A DNA stretch of 64,000 nt from Sporosarcina sp. ACRSL (GCF_022346605.1 NZ_JAKRNT010000009.1:163453-227452); one strand, 5' to 3'; positions 7,582 through 15,291 are shown, numbered from the stretch's first letter. Program-made: numbers and translations. The notes: generated by a model from the sequence alone, not told the origin.

Positions 7582-8559
7582 CTACTTTACAGGAATATTA
7601 CGGAAGTGTAAACTAATATCTCGCAATTTTGACACGGAAAAGTTTGACAAATTTCGTAATGCCTCTGCGCCATATCGTCGTAGGTAGTCGTTTGCGTCGT
7701 TACAGTCTCCGTAGTTCACCGTACATATATCCACGTAACCCGCTAAGTTGTCGCGCGTCCTTTCGTTCAATCGCCGCCCCGCCGCGTCATTATCTCCGCC
7801 GAGCAGTAGTGTCCGTATGCTCGATCGTTTGATTGCGTCTGCCTGCGCAGGACTTAGCGATGCCCCTCCGACTGCAATCGCCGGTATTCCCGCAGTCCAC
7901 CACGATAACGCGTCGATTTCTCCTTCGCATAATACCGCTAGTTCCTCGCGCCTTTCGTTAATTACGTCTAATCCGTAAACTAAGTCCGCGATAGGCGTTG
8001 CGCCTTTGACGTAGAAGAAGTCCTTACCGCGCGTGCTGCGATATTTAACGTTGGCGAGCTTGCCGTCCGGCGTATACCACGGAATCGCCGTAAAGCCGGG
8101 CTTGTCCTCGCCATAGCCGACCGCGAACATACGCTGTACTTCGTCCGATATTCCGCGCTTAGTGAGATACGGACTAATCGCTTGCGTAATAGGTTCGGGC
8201 GTCTTTACCGTTTCGCGCGTCCGTAGCTTCGGAGCAGTAATCCGGATCGGTTCGCCCGGCTTCATAGGCGCGCCGTACTTGGCCGTCAAATAGTCCGCCA
8301 CGTCTTCGGTTGTCTCGCCGCGCAGTTCCGCCAGTAGCGCGAGTAAGCCGCCCTTCTGTCCGCTTCCTGAATCGCCCCACGTTCCGGCGTGTTCGCCCGC
8401 AAGGTGGACGTAGAATGACGGCGTCTTGTCGTCGCGGAAAGGTGAGCGCGCGATTAGCTTGTCCGCCGACCATCGCGCGCCATAACCGAAGTCATATTCG
8501 GCCAGTTCCTCGGTAATGTCGATATTGAGCGTTTGTCCGCGTACCTTTACGAGTGCCAT
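7582..8559 (-). CDS. Prophage DnaG-type primase
   Basis: Makes RNA primers for the phage fork. The N-terminus carries the DnaG-type motif SPFRDDKTPSFYV near residue 40, but the Cys and His ligands of the usual zinc ribbon are missing, so this domain appears metal-free. The Toprim domain is intact: CEGEIDAL near residue 212 gives the catalytic Glu, and GGDNDAAGRRL near 258 gives the acidic DxD-like pair. At 325 residues it is half the size of bacterial DnaG and lacks the helicase-binding C-terminal domain. The ATG has AGGAGGCGCG upstream. It is downstream of the helicase gene in the same direction. Confidence 0.85.
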   Translation of the reverse strand: MALVKVRGQTLNIDITEELAEYDFGYGARWSADKLIARSPFRDDKTPSFYVHLAGEHAGTWGDSGSGQKGGLLALLAELRGETTEDVADYLTAKYGAPMKPGEPIRITAPKLRTRETVKTPEPITQAISPYLTKRGISDEVQRMFAVGYGEDKPGFTAIPWYTPDGKLANVKYRSTRGKDFFYVKGATPIADLVYGLDVINERREELAVLCEGEIDALSWWTAGIPAIAVGGASLSPAQADAIKRSSIRTLLLGGDNDAAGRRLNERTRDNLAGYVDICTVNYGDCNDANDYLRRYGAEALRNLSNFSVSKLRDISLHFRNIPVK

Positions 8560-8698
8560 TCGCGCGCCTCCTATCTAGTATTCTACGACTAATCGCCGTG
8601 AGCGTTAACGCCTTGTATATAATATTCCCTAAGGCGCGTAGTTCTGAAACACTAAGTTGCTAACTAATTTCTGTACCGCAGTTTGGTCGTACTGTTGA

Positions 8699-8911
8699 TT
8701 AAACATCACCGACAACTAGCGTGTAATCGAACCATTCATCATCACAATTACACTCAACTACATTGGTTTCTCCTCTTGGCAACATGTCGCAATTACACTT
8801 CGACATTTCTTCAACAATGTCTATTTCATTGCTTTCTAAGAGTTGACGAGCTGTATATGAGCTTTTGATAACTCTCCCCGTTACATTGCTTGTCAATGTT
8901 AATTGAATCAT
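8699..8911 (-). CDS. Small prophage protein with two CxC motifs
   Basis: 70 residues; KCNCDM and ECNCDD suggest a metal site. GGAGGG seven bases before ATG 8911 supports expression. It lies between helicase and primase genes. The 140 bases after it (8560-8698) hold only a weak possible promoter and the palindrome GCGTTAACGC. Function unknown. Confidence 0.6.
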   Translation of the reverse strand: MIQLTLTSNVTGRVIKSSYTARQLLESNEIDIVEEMSKCNCDMLPRGETNVVECNCDDEWFDYTLVVGDV

Positions 8912-8952
8912 CTGTTTGTCCCTCCATTACTCAACATTATTTGTCTATTGCG

Positions 8953-10290
8953 TTAGAAATCGAAATCCGCTACCGCCGCTTCTCCCGTTTCCATTTCGCG
9001 CACGACGCCAAACTGTGGCATGTACAGCACTTCCGACGTATTCCCTTCGCCACCATCGCGCCCTTTAAATACTCCGACTAACGCGCGTCCTTGTTTATAT
9101 GCGCTATCTACGCCGATCAATAGCGCAGCGTCCTCTAGCAATGCCTTCGTTTTTTTAACGTCCTTACGTTCCGGCAAGGAGAGTTCGCGCTCGCCCTCGT
9201 CGTCTTCGTTTTCCGTCGTTTCTTCCGCTTGCGTAATCGCAATAGTCACTACAGACTTGCGCCCGGTCAGCCGGCGCAGTTTAATAGAAGTATTCTCCGC
9301 GTCGCCACCAGTCTTTTTAGACGTGTTCGCTTCGTAGTCTAAATAATAAAAAGGATCGATTACGACGAAATCCGCCTCTGTAGCGACAATGTCCGCTTCC
9401 AATGCGCGCAAGGAACGGTCATCAAAGCCCTCGTCGTCTACCGCGCGCACTACGATATTACCTTCCAGCCGCTCATTTAGCGTATCTACAAAGAATCGGA
9501 ACGCCGTTTCAAATTCGTGCGATAACTTACCGAGTCTTACGTCGCGGGAATCGAAGCCTGCCGACATATCGATACCGTTAAATTGCGCAGTCGTAACGCC
9601 CATTTCTCCGCTCATAGATACGTAGATACGGACTAGTACCTCGTACCATCCCATTTCGAGGCAGTACAGCAAGACCTTCGCCCCTTGACGCGCCGCATAT
9701 ATCGCATCCTCTAGGACAATAACGGACTTACCGCGCCCTGACTTGCCGAACACCGTATATAAGTTACCGCTGACATATTCGCCGATTGCGGAGTATTTCG
9801 ATTTCCATATGCGGAAGGATTCGCCTGCCTTGCGACGCTCATATTCCGCAAGGAACTTCTCGCTATCCGCCTTAATATCCGTTCCCACTGTTTCCCGAAC
9901 GCTTGTTCTAAGTTTAACCGATTCTACCGTCGGAAGCAACCACTCGGAAATAAACTTTTCCCCGCCCAATTCGTTCAGCTTGCGTTCGAATTCGCCCTTG
10001 CGGAACCAATCGACGACCTCCTGCTGCGCCGTATACGCCTTCAAGTGGCGCGCGAGGTACGTGTACGTATCGCTGACCCCCGGAACAAATTCGTATCCTG
10101 CGACCTCTGCCGCGACTAATGCGTATGACGGCGCCTTACCTCCGCTCTGTTCAGCGTAGTCCATAACGAAGCGATAGGTCGCGCGATCAACTTCCGAGTG
10201 CATATCGGCGAGCGTTACGTTATGGCGCGTTAGTCCGTTAATGTTGCCGTCCTCTATCGCTTTATTGAGCAGTAGCTTTGCGTATTCCAC
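8953..10290 (-). CDS. Prophage DnaB-type replicative helicase
   Basis: Unwinds DNA at the phage fork. An N-terminal helical domain (about 1-110) precedes a RecA-like ATPase: Walker A FGKSGRGKS near 183, Walker B with VVIDPF near 322, and ITQAEE as the motif H3-like segment near 361. 445 residues, normal for the family. The start is GTG 10290 behind GGAGGAGG, a site contained in the end of the small upstream gene. The helicase works with the DnaC-type loader encoded at 11294-12034 and the primase just downstream. Confidence 0.88.
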   Translation of the reverse strand: MEYAKLLLNKAIEDGNINGLTRHNVTLADMHSEVDRATYRFVMDYAEQSGGKAPSYALVAAEVAGYEFVPGVSDTYTYLARHLKAYTAQQEVVDWFRKGEFERKLNELGGEKFISEWLLPTVESVKLRTSVRETVGTDIKADSEKFLAEYERRKAGESFRIWKSKYSAIGEYVSGNLYTVFGKSGRGKSVIVLEDAIYAARQGAKVLLYCLEMGWYEVLVRIYVSMSGEMGVTTAQFNGIDMSAGFDSRDVRLGKLSHEFETAFRFFVDTLNERLEGNIVVRAVDDEGFDDRSLRALEADIVATEADFVVIDPFYYLDYEANTSKKTGGDAENTSIKLRRLTGRKSVVTIAITQAEETTENEDDEGERELSLPERKDVKKTKALLEDAALLIGVDSAYKQGRALVGVFKGRDGGEGNTSEVLYMPQFGVVREMETGEAAVADFDF

Positions 10291-10293
10291 CGA

Positions 10294-10434
10294 CTACCTC
10301 CTCCCTTCTTCCGAATGGCGCTTCCAATACCCCTCGCGATATCCGATGCTATGTCCGTCTTGCTTCCCTACCTCGTATGCAAACCGCAATAGGACGAGAT
10401 ATACGCCAGTGCCGATGATTAATCCCCAAATCAT
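10294..10434 (-). CDS. Small membrane protein (46 aa)
   Basis: Starts MIWGLIIGTGVYLVLLRF, a single membrane segment, followed by a charged tail with GHSIGYREGYW. ATG 10434 overlaps the stop of the upstream gene (ATGA). Its last codons contain the ribosome site of the helicase gene. Unknown role. Confidence 0.55.
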   Translation of the reverse strand: MIWGLIIGTGVYLVLLRFAYEVGKQDGHSIGYREGYWKRHSEEGRR

Positions 10435-10949
10435 TCCGCAGTCAACTCCTTTATTTGCGCATCTATTTCGTCATATCTGCGTTGCTTATACGCTTCCATA
10501 TCCGCAACTGTTACGAATTCATCGGAAGAACCCACCGTATTCCTCTCGTCGAGTAGTGCGTCGATCTTCTGCTGCTTCGTCGGCTCCTTCGGTTTCACAA
10601 CCGGCTTTACTGGCGCCTTATTGTACTGACTGAACGGATTCATACCGAACATATCGTCATCCCCTTCCGTATATATTGATTGTCCGAAAATTAGCGTCGT
10701 GAATGCGGGCATTTCGTAGTTGCGTAAGTAAGCCTCGGCGTTAGGCGCCTTGCATACGACTTCGATATCGTCCTGCCCGCCGATCATGTATTCCGCCGTG
10801 ATTACGCAATGGCAGTCGTAGAATATGTCCTCCTCGGCGTAGTCGCGTCCGTATACGACTTCGTGCGTAAAGCCGTCAACGCGGAATACGCGGTCGCCGT
10901 AGCCTTCGATCGTTACTAGGTCGTCAATTTGCGCGATTGGTTCGAGCAT
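10431..10949 (-). CDS. Prophage hypothetical protein (172 aa)
   Basis: Not recognised. The first 95 residues look like a beta-rich fold (VFRVDGFTHEVVYG, CHCVITAEYMIGG). The last part is a proline-lysine linker (APVKPVVKPKEP) and a charged helix (QQKIDALLDERN). GGAGGG precedes ATG 10949. It lies between a zinc-finger protein and a small membrane protein in the replication operon. Confidence 0.6.
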   Translation of the reverse strand: MLEPIAQIDDLVTIEGYGDRVFRVDGFTHEVVYGRDYAEEDIFYDCHCVITAEYMIGGQDDIEVVCKAPNAEAYLRNYEMPAFTTLIFGQSIYTEGDDDMFGMNPFSQYNKAPVKPVVKPKEPTKQQKIDALLDERNTVGSSDEFVTVADMEAYKQRRYDEIDAQIKELTAE

Positions 10950-11268
10950 GTGCGCCCTCCTTTCGTTGCATATGCGCCCGATACTCCGCCTCCAATTCTT
11001 CCGTTGTCTGTCCGAGTTTGTCCGCCAAGAATTCGAAGAACGCCGTTTTATCTATTACAGTTCCGTCGCATTTATCGCAGTAGTTAGGCGAGTATTCGCC
11101 GTACCAACTGGCTTTTTCGTGGTCCTCTCCGAGTTCACCGTTTTTGGCGCGCATACTATCGTAGCAATCTCCGCACAGCATCGATTCGCAATTTCCGCAA
11201 TTACCGTAATGTCCATGGTCATTAAATATTTCATCGCATATTTCACAGTTATAATAATCGACTCCCAT
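10924..11268 (-). CDS. Cys-rich zinc-binding prophage protein
   Basis: 114 residues from ATG 11268 (AAAAGGGGACGGG upstream; a longer frame to 11376 has no ribosome site and reads back into the loader gene). Cysteine pairs CEIC, CGNC, CGDC and CDKC could bind two zinc ions. The C-terminal helix (LGQTTEELEAEYRAHMQ) overlaps the next gene by 26 bases. Function unknown; a protein or nucleic-acid adaptor is likely. Confidence 0.65.
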   Translation of the reverse strand: MGVDYYNCEICDEIFNDHGHYGNCGNCESMLCGDCYDSMRAKNGELGEDHEKASWYGEYSPNYCDKCDGTVIDKTAFFEFLADKLGQTTEELEAEYRAHMQRKEGAHARTNRAN

Positions 11269-11293
11269 TTTACCCGTCCCCTTTTTCGATGTA

Positions 11294-12034
11294 TTATCGT
11301 CGTCCGCGTTTAGACGCGCCCTTGAAAAGCATAACTCCGCAATTGTGCCTGATTCGATCGTACAGCCTCGCGTCAAATACTTTTACCAGTTCCTCGATAG
11401 GCAAGTTGGAAGTGTAGACGGAGGGCAATCCGTTCGTAACGCGGTAATTAACGACGCTGTGCAAGTCCTGCCTAAAGCCATCCGTAACGTCACGCACACC
11501 TAAATCGTCAAATACCGTAAATGGCGCAGTCCTTGCGTATTCCATCTGCTTGTAATAAAGTCGGCTATTCTTCTCCGCAGTAGCTTCCGGTATTCCGCGC
11601 CGAGTAAATCCGGTATACAACTCCTGCCACGAATTTACTTCGAGGAAGTATGCGAGTATTTGCGCAGGCTGTTCGCCCTTCTTTAACGCCGCAATATACT
11701 GACGGACTATCCACTCGTTAGCGAGCGCCGCCGCCGTCGTCGTCTTGCCGGTGCCGGGCGATTCCGACCAAAGATACGCAGACTTGTCGGTGCCTGTCGC
11801 GAATGATTCCGCGTAGCGTTCCAGCGCTGCGTAATTGTCCGCTTGATCCTTGCGCGCTGGCGAGTTGGCAAGCGTTAGATTGCGGTAGTTTGCGGGCAGA
11901 TTCGCCGCTGCGATTCTTCCGCCACTTCCGTTCACCCCTTCGAGCATTACGCGGTGTTGACAGTGTTGAGCGCAAGAACCACATCCGCCGCGTTTAAAGC
12001 CGTCTAATATGCATGTTTGTTTCGCTTGCGTCAA
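11294..12034 (-). CDS. DnaC-type helicase loader
   Basis: AAA+ ATPase that would load the phage helicase. A cysteine cluster at the N-terminus (CILDGFKRGGCGSCAQHC) suggests a zinc site as in DnaC/DnaI. Walker A SPGTGKTTT is near residue 93, Walker B FTVFDDLG near 172, and a sensor-like VYTSNLP near 210, all typical of this family; 246 residues fits. TTG 12034 is the start: GGAGG eight bases upstream lies in the last codons of the SprT-like gene, so the two genes abut. Confidence 0.87.
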   Translation of the reverse strand: MTQAKQTCILDGFKRGGCGSCAQHCQHRVMLEGVNGSGGRIAAANLPANYRNLTLANSPARKDQADNYAALERYAESFATGTDKSAYLWSESPGTGKTTTAAALANEWIVRQYIAALKKGEQPAQILAYFLEVNSWQELYTGFTRRGIPEATAEKNSRLYYKQMEYARTAPFTVFDDLGVRDVTDGFRQDLHSVVNYRVTNGLPSVYTSNLPIEELVKVFDARLYDRIRHNCGVMLFKGASKRGRR

Positions 12035-12529
12035 TTACACCGCCTCCGTTCCGTCATAGTTGCGTACGCTTACTATCTTTATCTTCGCGTGACAGCAAAG
12101 AGTAACGCGAAATGGAAACACGGTTAGTAAACGCCTTCCGCGCTCTATACTTTGCCTTCCGCAATTACTGCACGAATATAAAACGTGCGGACCTACGATA
12201 TTAGTTTCCGTAGAACTTACGCCGTGCCGCTTTAACTCCGCTTCGAAATGTGGATGCCCATCATCGTTAGGCTCGCCTAAAACATTTAGCGCGTAATGTA
12301 CGCATTCGTGTAGTAGAGTATCGATTACAGTCGTTCGCGCGCCGTACTTAATTACGAAACTAGCTATTTCAATGCGGATAGGCTTATCCTCCCACGTTGA
12401 TATATACCGCCCTTGTGTGGTTCTTAATCGACTGTTTCGTACGATCGGTATTGCGAGTTCCATTCCGTAGTTCATACGCAGAAAGTCGTCCGCTATCTGC
12501 GTTAGTTCTTCGATTGTAATTTCCGCCAT
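12035..12529 (-). CDS. SprT-like zinc metalloprotein
   Basis: 164 residues. HECVHYALNVLG near residue 75 is the HExxH zinc site, with a further His in DGHPHFEAEL, as in SprT/Spartan-type proteases; a C-terminal zinc ribbon follows (SCSNCG and LCCHAK). The eukaryotic relatives digest protein crosslinked to DNA. ATG 12529 has AAAGGAGGGCGGG upstream; the frame remains open further but reads over the previous gene. Its setting between loader and replication genes hints at a job at the fork or in clearing DNA-bound proteins; this is inference. Confidence 0.8.
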   Translation of the reverse strand: MAEITIEELTQIADDFLRMNYGMELAIPIVRNSRLRTTQGRYISTWEDKPIRIEIASFVIKYGARTTVIDTLLHECVHYALNVLGEPNDDGHPHFEAELKRHGVSSTETNIVGPHVLYSCSNCGRQSIERGRRLLTVFPFRVTLCCHAKIKIVSVRNYDGTEAV

Positions 12530-12542
12530 TTCCCGCCCTCCT

Positions 12543-12962
12543 TTATTCCGCGAACCAATTCGCAAGCTCGTCCGTCGATGGCGTGTTATCCACGCTTTCT
12601 TTGCGTCGTTGTTGCGCAAGTTCTTCCGCCTGCAGCCGTTGCCAGTCCGTCTTTCGATAGCTCCACATAAAGCCGAAGCTCGTCCCCGGCCATTGCGCAG
12701 TCGGCGTATATGACGCAAAGGTTTCGTCGATGAAGCGTTTGACAAGCGCATTACTTACCGTCCGCGGCCTCGGCGCCGTCCGCGACTGTGTGCCGATCAA
12801 TCCGCCGAGTATGCCTTGCTCCGTCCGCCAGCCGCGCATAGGTACGTAGTCGATTCCGAACATTTCGCGGTGCTTGTCCGTTAGATAAGCCGTGAAAGTT
12901 GCGACATTCCACGTATCGAGCGGACGGTTGCGCCAGTCTTTCTCAGGTGCGAGTTTAGTCAT
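12543..12962 (-). CDS. Prophage hypothetical protein (139 aa)
   Basis: Not recognised. Trp- and Tyr-rich core (DTWNVATFTAYLTDKHREMF, RGWRTEQGILGGLIG, FGFMWSYRK) suggests a folded, possibly DNA-binding domain; the C-terminal 25 residues are polar. The start ATG 12962 follows AAAGGAGATACG and overlaps the stop of the 56-residue gene upstream. Confidence 0.6.
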   Translation of the reverse strand: MTKLAPEKDWRNRPLDTWNVATFTAYLTDKHREMFGIDYVPMRGWRTEQGILGGLIGTQSRTAPRPRTVSNALVKRFIDETFASYTPTAQWPGTSFGFMWSYRKTDWQRLQAEELAQQRRKESVDNTPSTDELANWFAE

Positions 12963-13129
12963 TCGAACGTATCTCCTTTCATTTCGCGTTTGAAGCGCCA
13001 CATCTCGTAATTGTACGACTGAATCTTTCGGGTGTGTCCGCATTTAACGCAACCGTACTCGTCTTTGTGGGCGAATAAATAGCGCTTTATCGTTTTCCAT
13101 TCGTGCTTGCAGAATAACCGTTTAATCAT
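12959..13129 (-). CDS. Small zinc-ribbon-like protein (56 aa)
   Basis: MIKRLFCKHEWKTIKR followed by CVKCGH: one CxH and one CxxC pair, a common small phage zinc-ribbon. ATGA junctions at both ends tie it to its neighbours. It is too short for automatic calls but its frame, cysteines and overlaps support it. Confidence 0.65.
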   Translation of the reverse strand: MIKRLFCKHEWKTIKRYLFAHKDEYGCVKCGHTRKIQSYNYEMWRFKREMKGDTFE

Positions 13130-13488
13130 ATCCGTCCAACCTTCCGTCCTAAATTACGCTCGATTGCGTCATACGCGAAGTCTTTATGTTCCTCGAAGCG
13201 CAAACGTCGTGTAGACCATAGCGCAATCGACGTCATATCTTCGTAAGCCGCCTGCAACCGTTCAACCTCCGCCAGTAGCGCCGGAATATCTTCGCGTGCG
13301 TGGGCGATGAATTCTCCGTCTGCTTCTCGACTGATTTCTTTCGCGATACTACGTCCGTCTATATCTCCGCTTTTGACGATACTATGCGAGTAGAGTCGAG
13401 GATTAAAGTATTCCCATTCGCCGACAGTAGCCGCCTCCGCCCGTTTGCGGATTGCTTCGAGTTGTTCCGTTGTTAATCGTTCAGTCAT
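13126..13488 (-). CDS. Ead/Ea22-like prophage protein
   Basis: 120 residues with the pattern IRKRAEAATVGEWE at the start and GEFIAHAREDIPALLAEVERL in the middle, found in the Ead/Ea22-like family of phage early proteins. Its function is not established. AAAAGGAGG stands before ATG 13488, which overlaps the upstream stop (ATGA). Confidence 0.7.
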   Translation of the reverse strand: MTERLTTEQLEAIRKRAEAATVGEWEYFNPRLYSHSIVKSGDIDGRSIAKEISREADGEFIAHAREDIPALLAEVERLQAAYEDMTSIALWSTRRLRFEEHKDFAYDAIERNLGRKVGRI

Positions 13489-13685
13489 TCCGATTCCTCC
13501 TTTTCGTTTACTACGTAGCCGACCGCCAACGCCCTTGTCGCGCCAGCTTCGTAAAGTCCTGCGTCGTTCAGCGCGACAATTGCGAGCAAATAAGCGTTAA
13601 AATCGTTGCCTGCGCTTGCATTGCGATATTGTTCGATTGCTGCGGCTTGTGGGCGAGTTACGTGTAGCTTCGATACTAGCGTCAT
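13485..13685 (-). CDS. Small prophage protein (66 aa)
   Basis: Helical protein (VTRPQAAAIEQYRN, FNAYLLAIVALND, AGATRALAVGYVV) of unknown function. ATG 13685 has AAGGGATG upstream. First clear gene of the operon after the 430-base non-coding region. Confidence 0.6.
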   Translation of the reverse strand: MTLVSKLHVTRPQAAAIEQYRNASAGNDFNAYLLAIVALNDAGLYEAGATRALAVGYVVNEKEESE

Positions 13686-14123
13686 AATTGCGTCATCCCT
13701 TCGTCTGTTTTAAGCGTGCTACCGCCGTGTAGAATCGTTTCTGCGTCCGTTGCCTAGTGTTCGCACCCTGACGCGTTAGAAGCGCTGTTAGGACGGCGCA
13801 AACTACGTTAGTTGTTGAACCTCCGGTGAAATGCGATGCGGCCGCCTACCTTTCTTTTATTTTAATTTTCTTTGGTAGTCTTTTAAAAGACTTGGCGCGC
13901 CCTTCTATCTATTAAATAGATTAATATCGCGCAAAAGGATACATAGCGAGAAAACTTGTTTTCGAGCAACGGTCTTGAACTTCTCTTTTATCTTTCAATT
14001 TCTTGCGCGGTATGTTTAGTTTAGTTAACTGTAAGTATAGATAACTATAAGTATAGTTCGTCTATCCTTTCTGACACCCCGAGGCTGTCAAATACGACAG
14101 TGCCGGACTGTCAATTACGACAG
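13686..14123. other. Candidate prophage replication origin / control region
   Basis: AT-rich, without a normal gene. In order: a frame of 39 codons (13693-13812, minus) open behind GGAGG but without a standard start; a perfect 16-base palindrome at 13877-13892; a 15-base palindrome with odd centre at 13907-13921; a hairpin GAAAAC/GTTTTC near 13950; two tandem 16-base repeats at 14026-14041 and 14042-14057 differing at two positions; and two hairpins CTGTC-N6-GACAG at 14085-14100 and 14108-14123 repeating with a 23-base period. The last overlaps the stop codon of the winged-helix gene. Iterons beside an initiator-like gene are typical of origins. Confidence 0.55.
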
Positions 14124-14450
14124 GGCTACGTCTAGTAAGATGTACTGATTGGACGTTTGGAACCCGCGCGCATCCGCCCTTTTGCGAATATCGATATAGC
14201 CCGCATCCTTCAACGCTTGCAACGATCTTCGCGCAACCCTTTCGCTACATCTCGCCTTCTGTGCAATTGTCTCTACGCTCGGATACGATGTTTTTGCGTC
14301 ATTATCCGCGAACATGCAAAGCACCGCGTACACCGCAATATCTACCGGCTTTTCGAGCTTCGTATCCTTGTCGACAATATCGCGCGTCATTAAGAAGAAT
14401 GGACGCTTACGAAAGTCGATGACGGTTTGTTGCGTGTTATCTTCGCTCAT
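14115..14450 (-). CDS. Winged-helix replication initiator-like protein
   Basis: 111 residues forming mostly one helix-turn-helix domain of the HTH_36 type: KPVDIAVYAVLCMFAD, SYPSVETIAQKARCSERVARR and LQALKDAGYIDIRKR, with the wing near the end. Such domains occur in phage and plasmid initiators and replisome organisers. The gene sits directly upstream of (and its stop lies within) the repeat-rich region 13877-14123. ATG 14450 overlaps the stop of a tiny membrane-protein gene. A transcriptional regulator is the alternative. Confidence 0.7.
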   Translation of the reverse strand: MSEDNTQQTVIDFRKRPFFLMTRDIVDKDTKLEKPVDIAVYAVLCMFADNDAKTSYPSVETIAQKARCSERVARRSLQALKDAGYIDIRKRADARGFQTSNQYILLDVALS

Positions 14451-14542
14451 TCCTCGCCCACACTACGCCACATCGCGCAAACCAACGGCACTAATATTAC
14501 GATCATGTACGCAATCCATAACGCCTTACCGAACTCTGTCAT
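14447..14542 (-). CDS. Tiny membrane protein (31 aa)
   Basis: MTEFGKALWIAYMIVILVPL begins with one membrane helix. GGGGAGG precedes ATG 14542 by ten bases, and the stop overlaps the next ATG (ATGA). Longer upstream reading has no ribosome site. Role unknown. Confidence 0.5.
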   Translation of the reverse strand: MTEFGKALWIAYMIVILVPLVCAMWRSVGEE

Positions 14543-14640
14543 GCGGTTTTCGCCTCCCCTCTTACTAGCAATATCGTTTGCGCGGAGAGAGTGCGGAGTG
14601 ATTCGTAATAAATAATGCGAAAGTCCTACGTAGTAAACGC

Positions 14641-14673
14641 AAAAAAAGACCCCACGCAATTAAGCGCAGAGCC
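14641..14673 (-). terminator. Terminator of the membrane protein gene at 14691
   Basis: Arms 14664-14673 and 14648-14657 pair over ten positions (four G-U) on the minus strand, followed by seven U. Confidence 0.7.
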
Positions 14674-14690
14674 TTCGTATAATACCGCTA

Positions 14691-15218
14691 TTATCGTTTT
14701 ATCTTATATCCGCCGAGCAACTTGCCGGACGCAACCACGTCGTCATTTTGCGCCGACCGGAAATCGACAAGCGTCGTGTCGGGTAAACTCTTTTGCATCG
14801 CGATCCCTATCGTAGTCACAAACGATTGTTTCTCGCTTTCGGTGGACGCCGCCCAAGTCGCTTCATCTACGTAGACGTCTACGCGATAATGATTTATGTT
14901 ATATTCAATAGTTGCGTCGGTAATGACTCCGCCCGAATCTTCGATTAAAACTAATTTAGCTTCGTTGAAACGGTTGATAGTGTCGTCAATTAGCGCCTGT
15001 TCCTCGGCTCTTGCGTCAGCTTTAGCCTGCTTCTTCGCTTCTCTATCGGCTTTCTCCCGCTCCACCGCTTCCGCTTTCGCCGCATTTTCCGCAAGTCTTT
15101 CTTCTTTGGCTTCGTCCGATTCGAATACCGTCGCTAAGAATCCTATAACTAAAAACGCCATTACAGCGATAAACCATGCTCGCTTATAAAACGGCTTCTT
15201 CGTTTTGACTTCGCTCAT
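14691..15218 (-). CDS. Membrane-anchored prophage protein with coiled coil
   Basis: 175 residues. One membrane segment (about 14-32, AWFIAVMAFLVIGFLATVF), a long charged coiled coil (about 35-85, rich in A, E, K) and a C-terminal folded part (DATIEYNINHYRVDVYVDEATW). Proteins of this shape lie next to integrases in many Firmicute prophages and some act in superinfection exclusion; that role is inferred only. ATG 15218 has TTGGAGCG upstream. It is expressed from its own strong promoter, which carries a palindromic operator, and ends at its own terminator, so it may be a lysogenic gene. Confidence 0.65.
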   Translation of the reverse strand: MSEVKTKKPFYKRAWFIAVMAFLVIGFLATVFESDEAKEERLAENAAKAEAVEREKADREAKKQAKADARAEEQALIDDTINRFNEAKLVLIEDSGGVITDATIEYNINHYRVDVYVDEATWAASTESEKQSFVTTIGIAMQKSLPDTTLVDFRSAQNDDVVASGKLLGGYKIKR

Positions 15219-15260
15219 TATATACACGCTCCAATTTCGTAATATATTCGTATTATTTTA

Positions 15261-15289
15261 ATTATATCAACCGGTAAAATTTACCGCAA
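15261..15289 (-). promoter_or_regulatory. Promoter with palindromic operator
   Basis: Minus-strand TTGCGG (15284-15289), a 17-base spacer and TATAAT (15261-15266). The perfect palindrome CGGTAAA-A-TTTACCG (15272-15286) fills the spacer, the normal place for a repressor. A near copy overlaps the promoter of the XRE gene at 7272-7284. Confidence 0.75.
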
Positions 15290-15291
15290 GC

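Noticed and set aside
13877..14123. CRISPR array
   Set aside because: Only two copies of each short repeat, no spacers of constant length, no cas genes.
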